The notes beneath the pieces were generated by a model that was given only the letters and a program-made list of their open reading frames with translations, did not search any database and was not told the DNA's origin. Position numbers and translations under genes: made by a program. DNA of 64,000 bases from Prunella strophiata (taxonomy: Eukaryota > Chordata > Aves > Passeriformes > Prunellidae): NCBI GenBank assembly GCA_036583965.1, contig JAZBQD010000014.1:40286990-40350989 (forward strand), in the 5' to 3' direction. Below are positions 35,723 through 48,000 of the stretch, piece by piece. The first letter of the stretch is position 1. Every line of letters begins with the position of its first letter.

Positions 35723-38491
35723 CGGGCGGCGCGGGGCGCTGCGCACAGGCGGGGGCGCTGCGCTCGGCCGGGGCCCCGGGCCGGGCAGGGCCGCGTCTGC
35801 CGCTCCCGAACGCCGCAGCCGCAGCGGGACCCGCGGAAGGCGCAGGCGGGGCGGGCGGGAGCAGCGGACTCGGCCAGGTCCGGGAGCGGCGCGGGACCGG
35901 GACCGGCCCCGGCCGGCGGGGCGGGAGACGCGCCGCCAGGATGTCAGCGCACGGAGCGCTTTGGGGCCGGGAATTTCGGCTCCTCAGCCCGAGGCACAGC
36001 GGGCACGGGCTTTCAGGGCACATACAGTACCTTCCTTGGCTCTGGACTTTTAATTTGGAAGCTCATTTCTTTCTAAATGTAAACAGACACCATGGCGATT
36101 ATTACACAGAAACTGACCTCAAAGAAACCCACTGTGAACCTCATTACAGATTCACTGAAACTTACAAATACTAAGGTTCTTATTGTTCTATGTGTCTTTC
36201 ACCACCAACACATCCATGAACAAATCTATTGAAAAAACAGCTACCGGCCACACCAGAGGGATTAGACTGGAAGAGTTTAAAACTTAAAATGTGTTACTGT
36301 GTTTATAAACACTGTATTAACATCAGTGGTGCAGAATATGGAAACAGGAATACGGACCATAGTCTTGAAGTTTCTAATGCGAAAATCTATCTACAATATG
36401 GGTTAAGAAGGAAATGCAATGCCTTTTATGACAACTTGCAACAAATTTGTAGTTGAGAAAGTCGCACTGCAAAGGAGCCAAAACACTGCCACGTCAGAGA
36501 CAAAGATAAAATACATTAGAATTAGGTAGTCCCCCTTTTTAAAGTTGCTACATACATGAAGCATCAGGCACAATCAGATCAGTGATCACTTGTTTAAAAC
36601 ACGTTTAAACCAGTGGCATTCTCTTGGAGAAAACATGCTAAGATTGTGTATGATGATGTGTATGGTGATCCTGAAGTTCATGTGTTTTTGATAGAGCATG
36701 GCACATTAAAGAACATTCTACAGCTGAGAAAACAGAAGCATCCAGTAACTCAGAGCCCTTTACTTCTCGTTCTGAAAGGGACTATTTGATCTCCAGACTG
36801 CTTTCTCTCAATTCCTGTTTTCCTCTGTAAATCCATATTTCTCACAGAGACAGTGAGACTTAATTGTTGTATTTTTTGAGGTCAGCTAAGGAGAGGCAAC
36901 GCATTACAAATATGGACACACTAAGGAAATGTATGCTCCCTTCCTACTCAGTTAAGTTTGTGTACACATAAAAACCCAGTTCTGAAAAATATTAAGTACA
37001 ACTTAAAATTGGGACGTATAAGTGTTTATTAAAAAGAACAAGCAAAAGCTAGATATTTTCACACTAGTTTTCCTATTAAATAATCAGATTTATTTTTAAG
37101 TATATTACAAAATATATTAGCAGTGGAAAAAAATCCTGCAAACTTAGAATATTAAAGTTTTTATTTAATTCTGGGTTAATTTTTACCTTTTTTTTTAATG
37201 TGCTCCCTTCTATTCTAAGGCCACCTCAACTATAATGTAAAACAACTTTTACACAAGACTTATTAGTATTTCACATCTCAATGACTTATTTTCCTGAATT
37301 AAGGTATCTTTAATATTCGTTAATTAACAGACTGAAATTCATTTTAATATCCTGGGAATATTTAGAAAGTTTCTTAGACAAGGAGTTAGCAATTTCTATT
37401 TGAAGAAAATCAGCACTTCTGGGCAAAAGTAAAATGTAAATTCAAACCACATCATTTGGATAAATTCATTATAAGAAGGGAAGATAACTGTAGAACATTG
37501 TTTCTTTTTGGAGTTTGGTAAGTTAAATATTTGAAATTTATATCATTTATCATGTCTAAACAGAAATTGTTTTTAAAATTGTAATTGGATGTCAGTACAA
37601 ACTACTGCCAGATACTCAGCATATATCACAGTTTATTATATGGCAAATCAGAAGACGTTTTTTGACTTGCATTTATCTAAAAAGTAGAAGTCCAAGATCT
37701 GTTACAGTAGATCCTGGAAAGCAATGAAAAATTACCTAATAAGTTAGGAAATATGCAGGGCTGTCGCTGGATACAGGCACCAATCTGCAAACTTTCAACC
37801 CCTAATGTTTGTTGGAACCACCCACCTTGCTGCTTCATGCTGTAATGCAAGGCTCTGAAAGATTTTGAGGATGGGAAGCCCTAGTTACTTTCAGTAATTC
37901 AGGTTTTGTTTACCAAGAGTGTAAATGTGCAGGGAGTTTCAAAGAACTCAGGTTTACTGGCAAGTATTTTCTCATTTTCCTAAGAGATGAGAAATTTAAA
38001 TACCAAATATAAGAATTCAGGCACCCAAGTGGACTGTATCAGAAGTAACTGTAACCTTGCTGATCTGAAACACTTGTGAAAAAAGCAGCAGTTAAATTTA
38101 ATATATAAAACAATCAGAAAAATTATTTGATGAGTGTACAAAAGTGTATCAGTAATAGAAATGGTTAGTTCTGTTTACTGAGTTTATGAAGTCAGTAACA
38201 TCACGTACTCATCCAAACTGGGAAACCAATGGAAAACCAAGATGGATCAGTAGCAGGGAGAATTTAAGGCTTAAAAAGAGCTCAGCTTTGTACACTGACA
38301 GTAACTGTAGATCTCTTAACTCTTCATGTAATTATTTAGACTAATGCCATGACTGCAAGGAAGTCACAGTATGTTGTCCCTTGCAGACACAGGGTACAAC
38401 AGGTAAATATTTGAACATTATCTTCACCCAGGGAAAAAACCGACAAGCCTTAGAGCAAGCCCTTACAAAGGATATGTAAAAACCCAAAAGG

Positions 38492-38512
38492 CAAACAAAC
38501 AAACAAACAAAA
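38492..38512. repeat. (CAAA)n microsatellite
   Basis: Five tandem CAAA units. Confidence 0.85.
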
Positions 38513-39516
38513 GCCACAAAGAAGATGCTCTTAGGGGAACTCAAAAAAACTGTAGCACCATCAGCACATTGCAACAGCAAAGTCAACTGCTTTTAGTGTG
38601 GCTCTCTCATCTTCTCCATTTTGAGATGTCTAAAGTAAACTAAGAAAACACCATGAAACCCCAGATGCCTAAGCCTAAGGAAGTTGTCCTATGCTCTAGT
38701 AGCAAGAACTGTCACTTACATATAGCAACTTAGATGACCTTTTAGGATGGAATGACTCTACTGCCAGGCCTGCCTATTTTGTCTTCCCTGACTGCAAATG
38801 AAAGTCAGGTTAGTTAATCTCGTGGTAGACCTCAAAATCTTAGTTACCAAAATCTCAGAAGAGAAATCCAACTTGTGCATCTCAAAGCAGACATTCCATA
38901 CTGCCTCTCCTAAGTTTGATTATAGGAGGAATGATTTCTGTCAAAAGTGACTTCTATTTAATAATGACTTAAATAAACAAGAAACTACATTTTAAGCCTG
39001 ATTTTGCATCTGCATGCATCTCCTCTAAAAGATTATTATTATTTCATTAGCAATTATTTAAATGCTTGTTTGCAATTAAATATAGTCCCTCTAAGTCTGG
39101 TAACTTTTTAAAACTAGGGAATACATTTTACATAGCTAAGATTATATAGCTTGTTAGATGCTAAATGGTTACATTTTAAAACATCTGAGTATATTTTTTT
39201 ATAATTTAACACTTCATTAGCTTGACAAGAGCTCTGTTTGGATTCAAACTACAATAATATGAAAAATGGCATTCAAAATAATTCTTAGATTGATCTCTTT
39301 TAAATGTATTGAATACATACATGAAATGCATTTTGTTAACAAAGAGTACAGAACTGATTGTTTCTGGTTGCCACTGCCTTCAGCTTTTAGAGAAAACAGA
39401 TTTTACCTTCACAGGTCTATCCTGTCTATGGAAGAGGAAAAAAAAATAAGGCAGAACTTTTTTCAATTCCTAACCCATTTCCAAGTTTGACCTGGTTGTT
39501 TGAATTGAATTGGTTA

Positions 39517-39570
39517 AAGTGATATTAAACTGCAGGGAAGAGCTACTACTCTTCCTGCAGTTTAGCACTT
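39517..39570. other. strong hairpin / inverted repeat
   Basis: Arms 39526-39542 and 39549-39564 pair over 16 bp with one bulged G and a 6-base loop. After a small internal loop a further 5 bp (aagtg with cactt) can pair. It is not a microRNA I recognise. It may lie in the MON2 3' UTR or beyond it. Confidence 0.6.
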
Positions 39571-40452
39571 CAAAAACTTGCTTCCCACTCTATAAAGAGG
39601 GAGGGGCTCGTGCTACTCCCTCAGTTCTGTGCATTCTCTTTGAGACTATGGCCACAAAAGTGTTTAAAGTTTTAACAGTGTAGTGCATACAGCTGTAACA
39701 GACATTATTAATTTTGTATTTTGAGAGAAAATATTTGATTTAAATAAGTCTGTTCTAAGATAAATGTTTATCTTTCCTCATTTGTTCTCAGGCAGTACTT
39801 TGTGTAGACTCTGGAGCTCATTTTAGTGGTAAGGTAGTACTGCATAATGCTTCACCAAGCCCAGAGGCATGAGCAGATGTTCAGTAAGTAGTTCTGCAAG
39901 TAATAGTTGTGATGTCCTCCAGAAACCACTTCTTTGTACATGTACATCCCAGGAGTACTGTGCACTTAATATTCCTGTGCCCTTCCATGTTTTCTCATGA
40001 CAGAGGTTGATCAAAACACAACTGCTCTCTGTGCTCCCTCTGAATTGGTGGCAATCCAGTTTTGGCTGCCATTTTTCCATGGAGCCTCTCAGCCCTACCC
40101 CTCGTGACCAGGCATTGGCCTGTGATGTCATGCAGGACAGAAGTGAGAGTCTTCTGGCAAGGAAGCCAGAAACGTAAGCAATTCTTGGCAACTTTAATTG
40201 TTCTAAGTAAGAAATAGTTAACATTAAAAACATCAGACTGAATGATATCAGGCTTCAAGTTTCCAGCCACCACAGCCTCATGAACTTCTGCAGTCTTCAA
40301 GCAGCTTCAGCTTCAGAGATACCACTGGAGACTCGAGTCAAGTCTAAGGCACATATTTTGTGCACAGAGAGCAGCAGGAATGACTCCAGTTTGAACATCA
40401 GGGTCTTCACTAACAAAACTGTGAAGGTGCCAGATACCTGAATTCCAAGGGC

Positions 40453-40458
40453 TTTATT
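40453..40458 (-). terminator. MON2: candidate MON2 poly(A) signal (AATAAA on -)
   Basis: The minus strand reads AATAAAGCCC and is followed after some 45 bases by a GTTTTGTTAGTG stretch. It would imply a 3' UTR of about 4.4 kb. Confidence 0.25.
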
Positions 40459-43450
40459 TTCTTACTTAATTATTGATAATCTCTTCTGAAAACAAAACAG
40501 ACCAAGGGGATGATGCCTTCGAGTATGTTTCAACATCACAATATTTTTGAAGAAAAAAAACATGGTAGCTGTACTTAACTCATTCTTTCCATAAGGAATA
40601 CATTTTAGGTGAAAAGAGAACTACACTGCTGATAAATGAGATTACTTATGAACTAAGTTCTTAGGGCAGGCATCTGGATCACGACTGGAAATAATGTGTT
40701 AACATGGAGAAAAAAAAAGCTTATAAAACTGATCATAAAAATAAGCTTATCTGAGAGTTCCTCTAAACATAGATAATAAAGTAAATTCAAGCAATGAATA
40801 GTTTCATCTCTTGCTAGTGAAATCCTGTACTTAGCACAGTAAACACACAGGTAAAGCTTATCCTTTTTATCAGTTGTTTCATAATCAAGGCATAAATTTT
40901 TAAATGAGCTTAGAAAAAGAAGGATCAGTTTTTACTATGTTACTCTCTGACAGACACAAGGACACCACAAAGATGATCTTAAAAATGCTGAGGTTACTCA
41001 GATTAGTTCTTTAAATACCAGGAAGAAATTCTTCAGGCCCAGTCAATTTGACAACATTTTCTCTCCTGTTTCCCTTTTTCTAGGCAAGCTTCTTCAATCT
41101 TTGTTACTCGTATCAATTGCACAAGCAATAGACTGGCAGTAGATTTCTGATGTTTTCGATCAGCCATCACCATAGCAAATGAAAAAATTCAACACACAAG
41201 TTGCATACAGAAAATGAGTAGCTAGCTGCAAATGTGAGGTGAACAGCTAGCGAAGAGACACAGAACTGAGCTGTACAGAAACAGACAAGTAAAAATATGC
41301 TTTCCTCCTCCCTCCCTCCAAGAACACTCGTATCGAGCTTCTAAATTAATTTCTGTAAAATACACTGATGACTAGTACTTGTGTTTGCCATTGTGAGGAA
41401 AAGAAAGGCATTAGCCTCACTAAAAGTATCTTGCCTGAAGAGTTCAAGGCCATCTATGAGAAGATTTGCTCTTTGGAAAGAAGAAACAACTCAACCTGGG
41501 TAAAAAAAGAACTCCATCTGCAGAGTACAATGATAAACTACTCAAGTTTCACAGACATATTCTTATTTACTCGTGTAAATAACTAACAATGACCATGTGT
41601 TTCATGTGGCTTAATGTCCAGTAACATTCCCCAGTTCACCACTAAAGCAGGTGGAGTAGCAGGCTCATGTACGAGGGAACAAAACAGATGTCCAGTTCGG
41701 TACCCATCTCTGATGAAAAGCAAGTGACTACTGTAGGTCACTTCTGGGAATAAGACTTTCTATAAGAACTTCCCAGCTTGAGACATTTGTTCTTTTTTCA
41801 TAATCAGTTACTATGCAATCTTAAATCCTCATGTACATTAAGGCATTGGTCGTGGCACTGAGACGTACAAGTTTTCCAAAGTCTTGATATGAACATGCTA
41901 GTAATCTAATAATTTTCTCTTTGGATTCCCATCTGAGTCTTTTTTTTTAAAGTTGTGAACAAGAAGGAAAAAGGTGAAGATTATGGTTACATTTAATAAG
42001 CAATTAATTCTTATCTTCTAACTTCCAGCTGACACATTTCTATACAGTCAGCTGCAGCACTTTCCTAGCTGACTTCAGCGACACACTGCAGACCCCATCC
42101 TGAAAATGTCCACAGGTTTTAATTCTCATGACTAAGCAACCCTACAGACTTGAAATGAACTTGGACATGGATCTACCCAACAGGTAATGCTAAATTAATT
42201 CAATTTCTTCTGGAACAAGATTTACTTTGCAAGAAACATGTAAAAATGTGAATTTTAAATATTCAAAAATGCTGCTTGCCTCAAAGAAGCCCTAGGAATG
42301 CTTAGCAAAAAGTACAAATAGAAAAAATATTTCAAGTTGGAAGAAATATTTGAGTGTTGGACAAGAAGGCACAGTAAAGGGAATAATTTTTGTTCACAGA
42401 CGGTTAGTCAGTGAAAACATTTTCTAAGCTAAGGAGCTTTGTTTTTAGTTTTCGTATTATTTATACAAAATACAAAAAAGCAGCTTTAATACAGTCAACC
42501 TTGGATTGCGTGCCTCAAATAGCACAGATATTATTCATTTTGTAATTAAGAGAAAGGATGATAAGTTAGCTCATTGGTAGTTTATTTCAAGATCTTTTGA
42601 AAATTAATATTCATAGGTGGGAAGTAGTCTAAAGTCAAGAAAGACTCATGCATCCCTTTCTGAATTACAGATAAAGATGAAGATTTGCCTCAATGGACAA
42701 ATGCATCTGTATTATCACTGAAAAATCCATTCAAAACTAATTAGAAACAAATTCACCCATAGCTTAGACTGCACACCTATATATTCTAAAACAAATTAAT
42801 TCCTTCTTTCCTGTCCTACAGTTTGTTTCTTTAATGACCTCAACTTATCTTCCACTAATTAGGAGAGTAGTTGTCAGGTTTTCACTTTCAGAGTATGGAT
42901 GACGTTGCTACTTTTATGTAAGATCCAATTCTGCAGTATACTGGAACTGCTCCTCCAGAGAAGGTATTTTGACATAAATTTTATTAAAAAGAAACATTTG
43001 TTTCCTTAATGTAAACTGTGTATTCTCTTAAAACTGTTCAGGTTTGACAATTATGTCCCATGCAACTCTGGTCACAGAAATGTGCAAGGTCTTGAAGCCT
43101 CTTTAATATTTACCATACTTTAAAACAGAAAGCTTTTAAAAAGGACCATAAACTGGAGACTTGTGGGAGCAAGCTGTCCAAAGAACTGCCTGGAGAACAT
43201 TATTAATGCAGGGTAACCCTGACCAGTTCATCTCACCTTTAGCTTGAAGCTTCTACAGCTGTTACACCTATTCACATGTACCAGTCAGTGCACTGTCTGT
43301 GTGTCAGTACATGTTTTCCTTGAGCGAGGAAAGTGCAAAGCAAACAGATGTAATACCATTTCTTATGCATGACAATTTTTTAATATCTACAAAAGACTTG
43401 AAGAAACAAAACCCTAAAGGTAAGCTCTGAAATCCATAGAAAGGCACCTG

Positions 43451-43452
<2 letters not shown>

Positions 43453-43481
<29 letters not shown>
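43453..43481. repeat. T29 homopolymer (A29 on the MON2 strand)
   Basis: Twenty-nine T residues on +. In a MON2-strand transcript this is an internal A-run that can cause false 3' ends in oligo-dT libraries. Confidence 0.9.
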
Positions 43482-43484
<3 letters not shown>

Positions 43485-44010
43485 TTTGGCCTTTGTGCTT
43501 TCACATCACAGATTAAAAATGTGAATACAGGTGAAACATTATTGAAATCAAAATTCATTAAATAATGAATAATAAATGCTAGATCACAAACTTTAAAACA
43601 ATACTATTGAAAGTGGTTTGCTTCAATTGTGTATTATGTTAAAGTGAAACAAATTCACATTTACTTAATGACAAATTTTACTGCATTTCTAACTGAGTAA
43701 ATATCTTCAAAAATACACTTCTCATGGTTTTTATCAGACACAGTTTATAATTAAAAGATTAGAACAATTTTTTTTGGGTTGAAAAGACATTACAAAACAA
43801 AACACTTAAAATTATTGAACAAAATATTACAGCCTAGTATTTTAGATATTTGAACTTGCCTTTCCTGGGTCATGATTCAAAGATTGTGATACTTGCCAAG
43901 AAGGTCAAAAAAAAGGCTAACAACCCTCAAATATGTTTGTTTTCTTTTTAAAGCAAGGCTGCAACTGCAAAAATGGATAGAGTTAAGTAGAACAAAAATC
44001 TTGAAACAAA

Positions 44011-44016
44011 TTTATT
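44011..44016 (-). terminator. MON2: candidate MON2 poly(A) signal (AATAAA on -)
   Basis: The minus strand reads AATAAATTTG with a downstream TTTTTGTTC stretch. It would imply a 3' UTR of about 0.85 kb. Confidence 0.25.
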
Positions 44017-44861
44017 ATTAAGTGAGGTATGGTAGTGTTGAAGTGCTACAGTGGATTTGTGCATATTCAAACTTATTTCAGGTCAACTACTGTGAAGTTT
44101 GAGATCAGCAGTCTGTGACTGCTTGCTTCAGTCTTTCATTATATGACCCTTTGCAGATGTCCAATGGCCACAAAGAAGATACATTCAATTAAGCAAAAAC
44201 TAACATGATCAGATATGAATGAGCATATCTGGCAATTTAGAAGGCAAACTGTAAGTAAAAATGCAAGCATACAACTTATTCATAATAAATACATTTTCAA
44301 GCATTTGACATTATCAATATTTTTAAAAGAATTTAAATAATAAATGCAACTATTTTATACATAACTGTACCATTTATTATACACACAAGTATATCAGTTC
44401 CCTTTGTTTACAAAGGCTGGTTACAGATATATGGAATGTTACAGTACCATCTTGCATAAAATTTTAGTACAATTCGTACTTCAAAAAAGGGTGCAAAACA
44501 CCAGCCTAATAAATCTGACTGAATTGAAATATTTTTAATTACATCATTAACACATACACAACAAGCTGTACATAAGCCCACTTTTCAATCACCACTTCAA
44601 GATACTGTAGCAAGTACATTAGATTATAAATGATTCCAACTAGTCAATTAAATTTATTAAAGGTTTGCACTGCTACTCACTCTGGAACCTTTGAGATAAA
44701 GCCTGTATTCACAACTTACAGAGCTCTTGTTAGTACAGTTAAGAGGCAGTCAGCACTGGTTGCCAAAGTACTAGTCACAAGAGATTTCCTCAGAGAAACT
44801 TCACCCAGGAGCAGACATTTTTGGATATTCCCTTCAAGAATAAAAAAGTAGTTTTATGGGG

Positions 44862-45025
44862 TCAAGACTCTCCATTCTGTACCTTGGCTGCTGGTGGATG
44901 CATGAAGTCCTTAAAGGGAACCAGTGCCTCCTTCAAAGCAGAGCACACTTCTGAGGATGAGCAGGTGATACATTCGACTAAAGTCGGGTACAAGGCAATA
45001 ACTTGTGCCCATGTGCTAGAATCAA
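44862..45025 (-). CDS. MON2: MON2 terminal coding exon with stop
   Basis: 164 bp, completes Val, then [20 protein letters not shown], and later [21 protein letters not shown] and TGA at 44864-44862. The acceptor is a good pyrimidine tract ending TGCAG at 45026. Confidence 0.96.
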
Positions 45026-48000
45026 CTGCAGGGAAGAAGAGAGCAGACTGAATTACTTACCACTGTCCAAACACTGACAACAGATTTTTTCCAATACCTC
45101 TAAGTAATGGCAGATTCACAGTGTGCCTAAACATAGGTACTTAGTGCTATACAGACACTATGGCATCCACGCAGGGCACTCAGATATAGGCCAGGATTTC
45201 TGCAGGAGAACCATTTGTTTTTTCAGCTGCAGCCAGAGGCCATGTGGGATAATATCCTTAAAGTGGTGCTACACACCTGTGTTTCTACAGATGAGTAATT
45301 CACTGTGTCTTTGGGATGAAGAATTTACAAATTTAGGATAATACTTCAATCTATAATACATGTGTTTTCTGCCTACTTTTCTCATCTATTGACAGGAAAT
45401 TGAACTGGATGCACATTTCACTTTTGGAAAATTGTCAGCAATGAGACTTTCTATTGATTTCAGATAATTTCAGATTATAAGAGCTATAGAAAGCAAAGGT
45501 AAAAACACTGGACAAGGACAAAAAATACCCATCGTAAAGTTTTGTTAGTCCAACAAGTAAAATTAAACATTGTAGCATGATTATTATAATGTCAGTTCCT
45601 TGCTTATTTCTGTTTTAGCTCTGCTTTCAAAAGAGAACAAACCCCTGGCTTCAGACAACATTAATCATTATCTTAAATAGATAAAGTTATTAAAAGGTAG
45701 AAGAAGTGGGAATGAAATGATTCTGTAATTTGTCCAGAAGTTCTCTTTCTAAGAAAGTGTGTGGGAGGTTTGGCAAGCACTTGCTGCATATGGACCAGGG
45801 GAAGAATGTCTCTCATTGCAGGAAGAGGGATGTGGGGAGCAGTCCAGCTGAGTCGGCTTCTCTACTCCTCTAAGAGGAAAACCCACCAGAGCAGCACTTC
45901 AGTTAGCTTCAGGGTTAGCCAAAAGGCTTTATGCAACCTGGCATAGCTCTGCCTGCACACTGTGGCCATGAAACCTTGGAAACCATATCATCATAACCCT
46001 GGCTGCTCAGTGATGATGCAAATGAGGCACTGCCTCTTTCCAGAAACCCACCTGCCTGTGTTTTTCAGGAAAGGCTGGTTTGTTTGTTTGTTTCAGGATT
46101 TAAAAGGTTGTTTTTTTTTCCCTGTTCCTCCTAATATCAAAAGCAGGGAGGTAGAGGGAAATGTTCTGTCAGAATTTCAGAGTCCAATACAGTAGACTTA
46201 ACCAAGACTTACCATTAAGTTTCCTTACAACAACTCTCCACACATACTGGAGATGCAGCTTACAGGAGGAACAGGATAGGCAATTATAAATGAAGTTGAG
46301 GTCTTTCATTTGATTCAGCCCTTTAAATAAATCTGTCAACCATTTACTCAGGCATCAATGAGCTAAGCTCAATCCAGGAGACAGAAAATAATAGTGCAGG
46401 AAGAGAGGGAAAGCAAGACCACGAGTGTAAGTATCTACCATCCTGTCCATGCATTTAACTTGTACACCCCTTTAACTGCCGAGTGCACCCATATGAACAT
46501 GATCCATAGCAACCTAAAAAGGTATCATGAGAAGGAAAAAAATAATCTAGCCAGGTTTCATATATTTAAGAATTCCATTAATATTTTATGGAACAGGGTT
46601 TTTTCTTTGTTTTCAGAAGACGCTAAGCTTTATCTAATAAAGGACACTATAAATAGAAGTTTTCTCTTTTATTAAACATATCTTAGGTCCTTATACTTTT
46701 AGTCATACTGGAAAAACTTTGTGGGGTTTCTTGCCATCTACCTGTCAGCTACATATACAAAGAATTACTGAATACTGACTCTTACAGAGTACACTTTTCT
46801 TTAAAATCTCTGTGAAAACTACTAAAGGGCAATAATAAATACATTTTTGGGGCAGATATAATGTTACCTTGTTTGGAATGATGTTATTTAACAATAACTT
46901 ACCATTTTCAGGTTGAGTCTTTTTAAGTGAATCTATGAGAGTACTGACTGCTTTTAAAACAAATATGATTTCTGTTACTTGCTGCCTACAAATGAAAAAA
47001 TGCAAACAGTCAACTATTCATTTTTGTTTCAAGAATGTAAGTTTTATAGAAAGTTTTCCACTATCATTGCTCTTGTCTCATCTAGGACAGCTTTAACTTC
47101 GATACTGGAAACAGTAACACCATACAAATCTCAATCTGAAAACACTCATATCAAAGTATATGATAAAGCTAACATAATCAATTTCCATATTCATGATCAA
47201 AACCTTCAAAAGTGAAGTGAATTTCAAGTAAGTTCCCATTTTAAAGAATTTCTTTGGTTTTTGATCTAATTTTTCCTATTTCAAGAACAATTACTTGAGT
47301 AATGATTTACAATAATGCCATTTGGATGTTTTATTTTTGAGGAGATTCTACTCACCTCTCAAATTTAGAAATTACACATAGCTCTACTAGGAATAAAAGG
47401 AAATCAGATTTCAGAAATATAATGCTAGAGATATCAGATGTATTGTTTCAGTAACTGAAAACTGTCGTAACAGCACAGAATATGTTACTTAAAGGTTTTT
47501 TTAAAAAATTGGGTAGCAGCATTTTCTTTGAAATATCTTCCCCATGAACATTTCCCTGCCTTTTAAATTTCATTCTCTCCCACCCTCATCATTTTTTTCA
47601 TGACTAAGTGATATTTTGAATGCAAACTTCTTCTCATAACATCCTGGTAATACCTTTATTTTCTAAAGACAACGCACATACCGTGGAAGAGGACATTTGC
47701 CACTCAATCTCTCATCTTCTATGTAGCGATGCAATACATCCTGTGACCTTTTCAAGAGCACAGAAAGTGCCATTCTAGAGATGTAGCCTTCTTGAGGAGT
47801 TGTGACTTTATTACTGAATGAAAACTGGAGCAGTGTTTCAAAACACACCTTAGAAAACTCCTCTCTCATTCGAATATCTATTTCAGCTTCTGTCAAAGTA
47901 AAATTATGCATTTCAATTGTGAGGTATGCATGATGCTGCATTTCTGTTCAGTTTTTTATTATACGCTGAGAAAAAGTTATCACTCTTCTAGTATTAAAAA

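Larger units (their letters stand above)
34996..35960. promoter_or_regulatory. CpG island, let-7i promoter region
   Basis: About 960 bases of very GC-rich, CpG-dense DNA with many GC boxes, in strong contrast to AT-rich flanks. It lies immediately upstream of let-7i. Long open frames on both strands here are a product of GC content: none shows a protein family motif. No other gene start is recognisable nearby. Confidence 0.9.
35961..44861. other. MON2 3' UTR (upper part) and intergenic DNA
   Basis: The sequence directly below 44862 must be MON2 3' UTR on the - strand, but its end cannot be fixed. Candidate minus-strand AATAAA signals lie at 44373, 44011, 42581, 40453 and 37021. No CR1 or other named repeat lies in these 8.9 kb, which would fit a long UTR. 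A hairpin at 39.5 kb, a (CAAA)n tract and a T29 run are listed separately. Confidence 0.5.

Noticed and set aside
35741..35760. CTCF-like GGGGGCGCTG in the CpG island
   Set aside because: Only the right half of the consensus matches; the CCA/CAG part is displaced, and such cores are common in GC-rich DNA.
34907..36174. Long open frames up to 279 codons on both strands in the CpG island
   Set aside because: They overlap one another in several frames, are rich in Arg, Pro, Gly and Ala as GC-rich DNA dictates, and show no family motif. Stop codons are simply rare at this base composition.
38492..38512. CAAA repeats considered as part of a CRISPR-like or spaced repeat array
   Set aside because: The units are contiguous 4-mers without spacers, an ordinary microsatellite; the genome is vertebrate.
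39823..40300. Overlapping minus-strand open frames of 136 and 101 codons, considered as an extra MON2 exon or separate gene
   Set aside because: MON2 already ends with its normal terminus at 44862, and neither frame shows a family motif or good splice borders.
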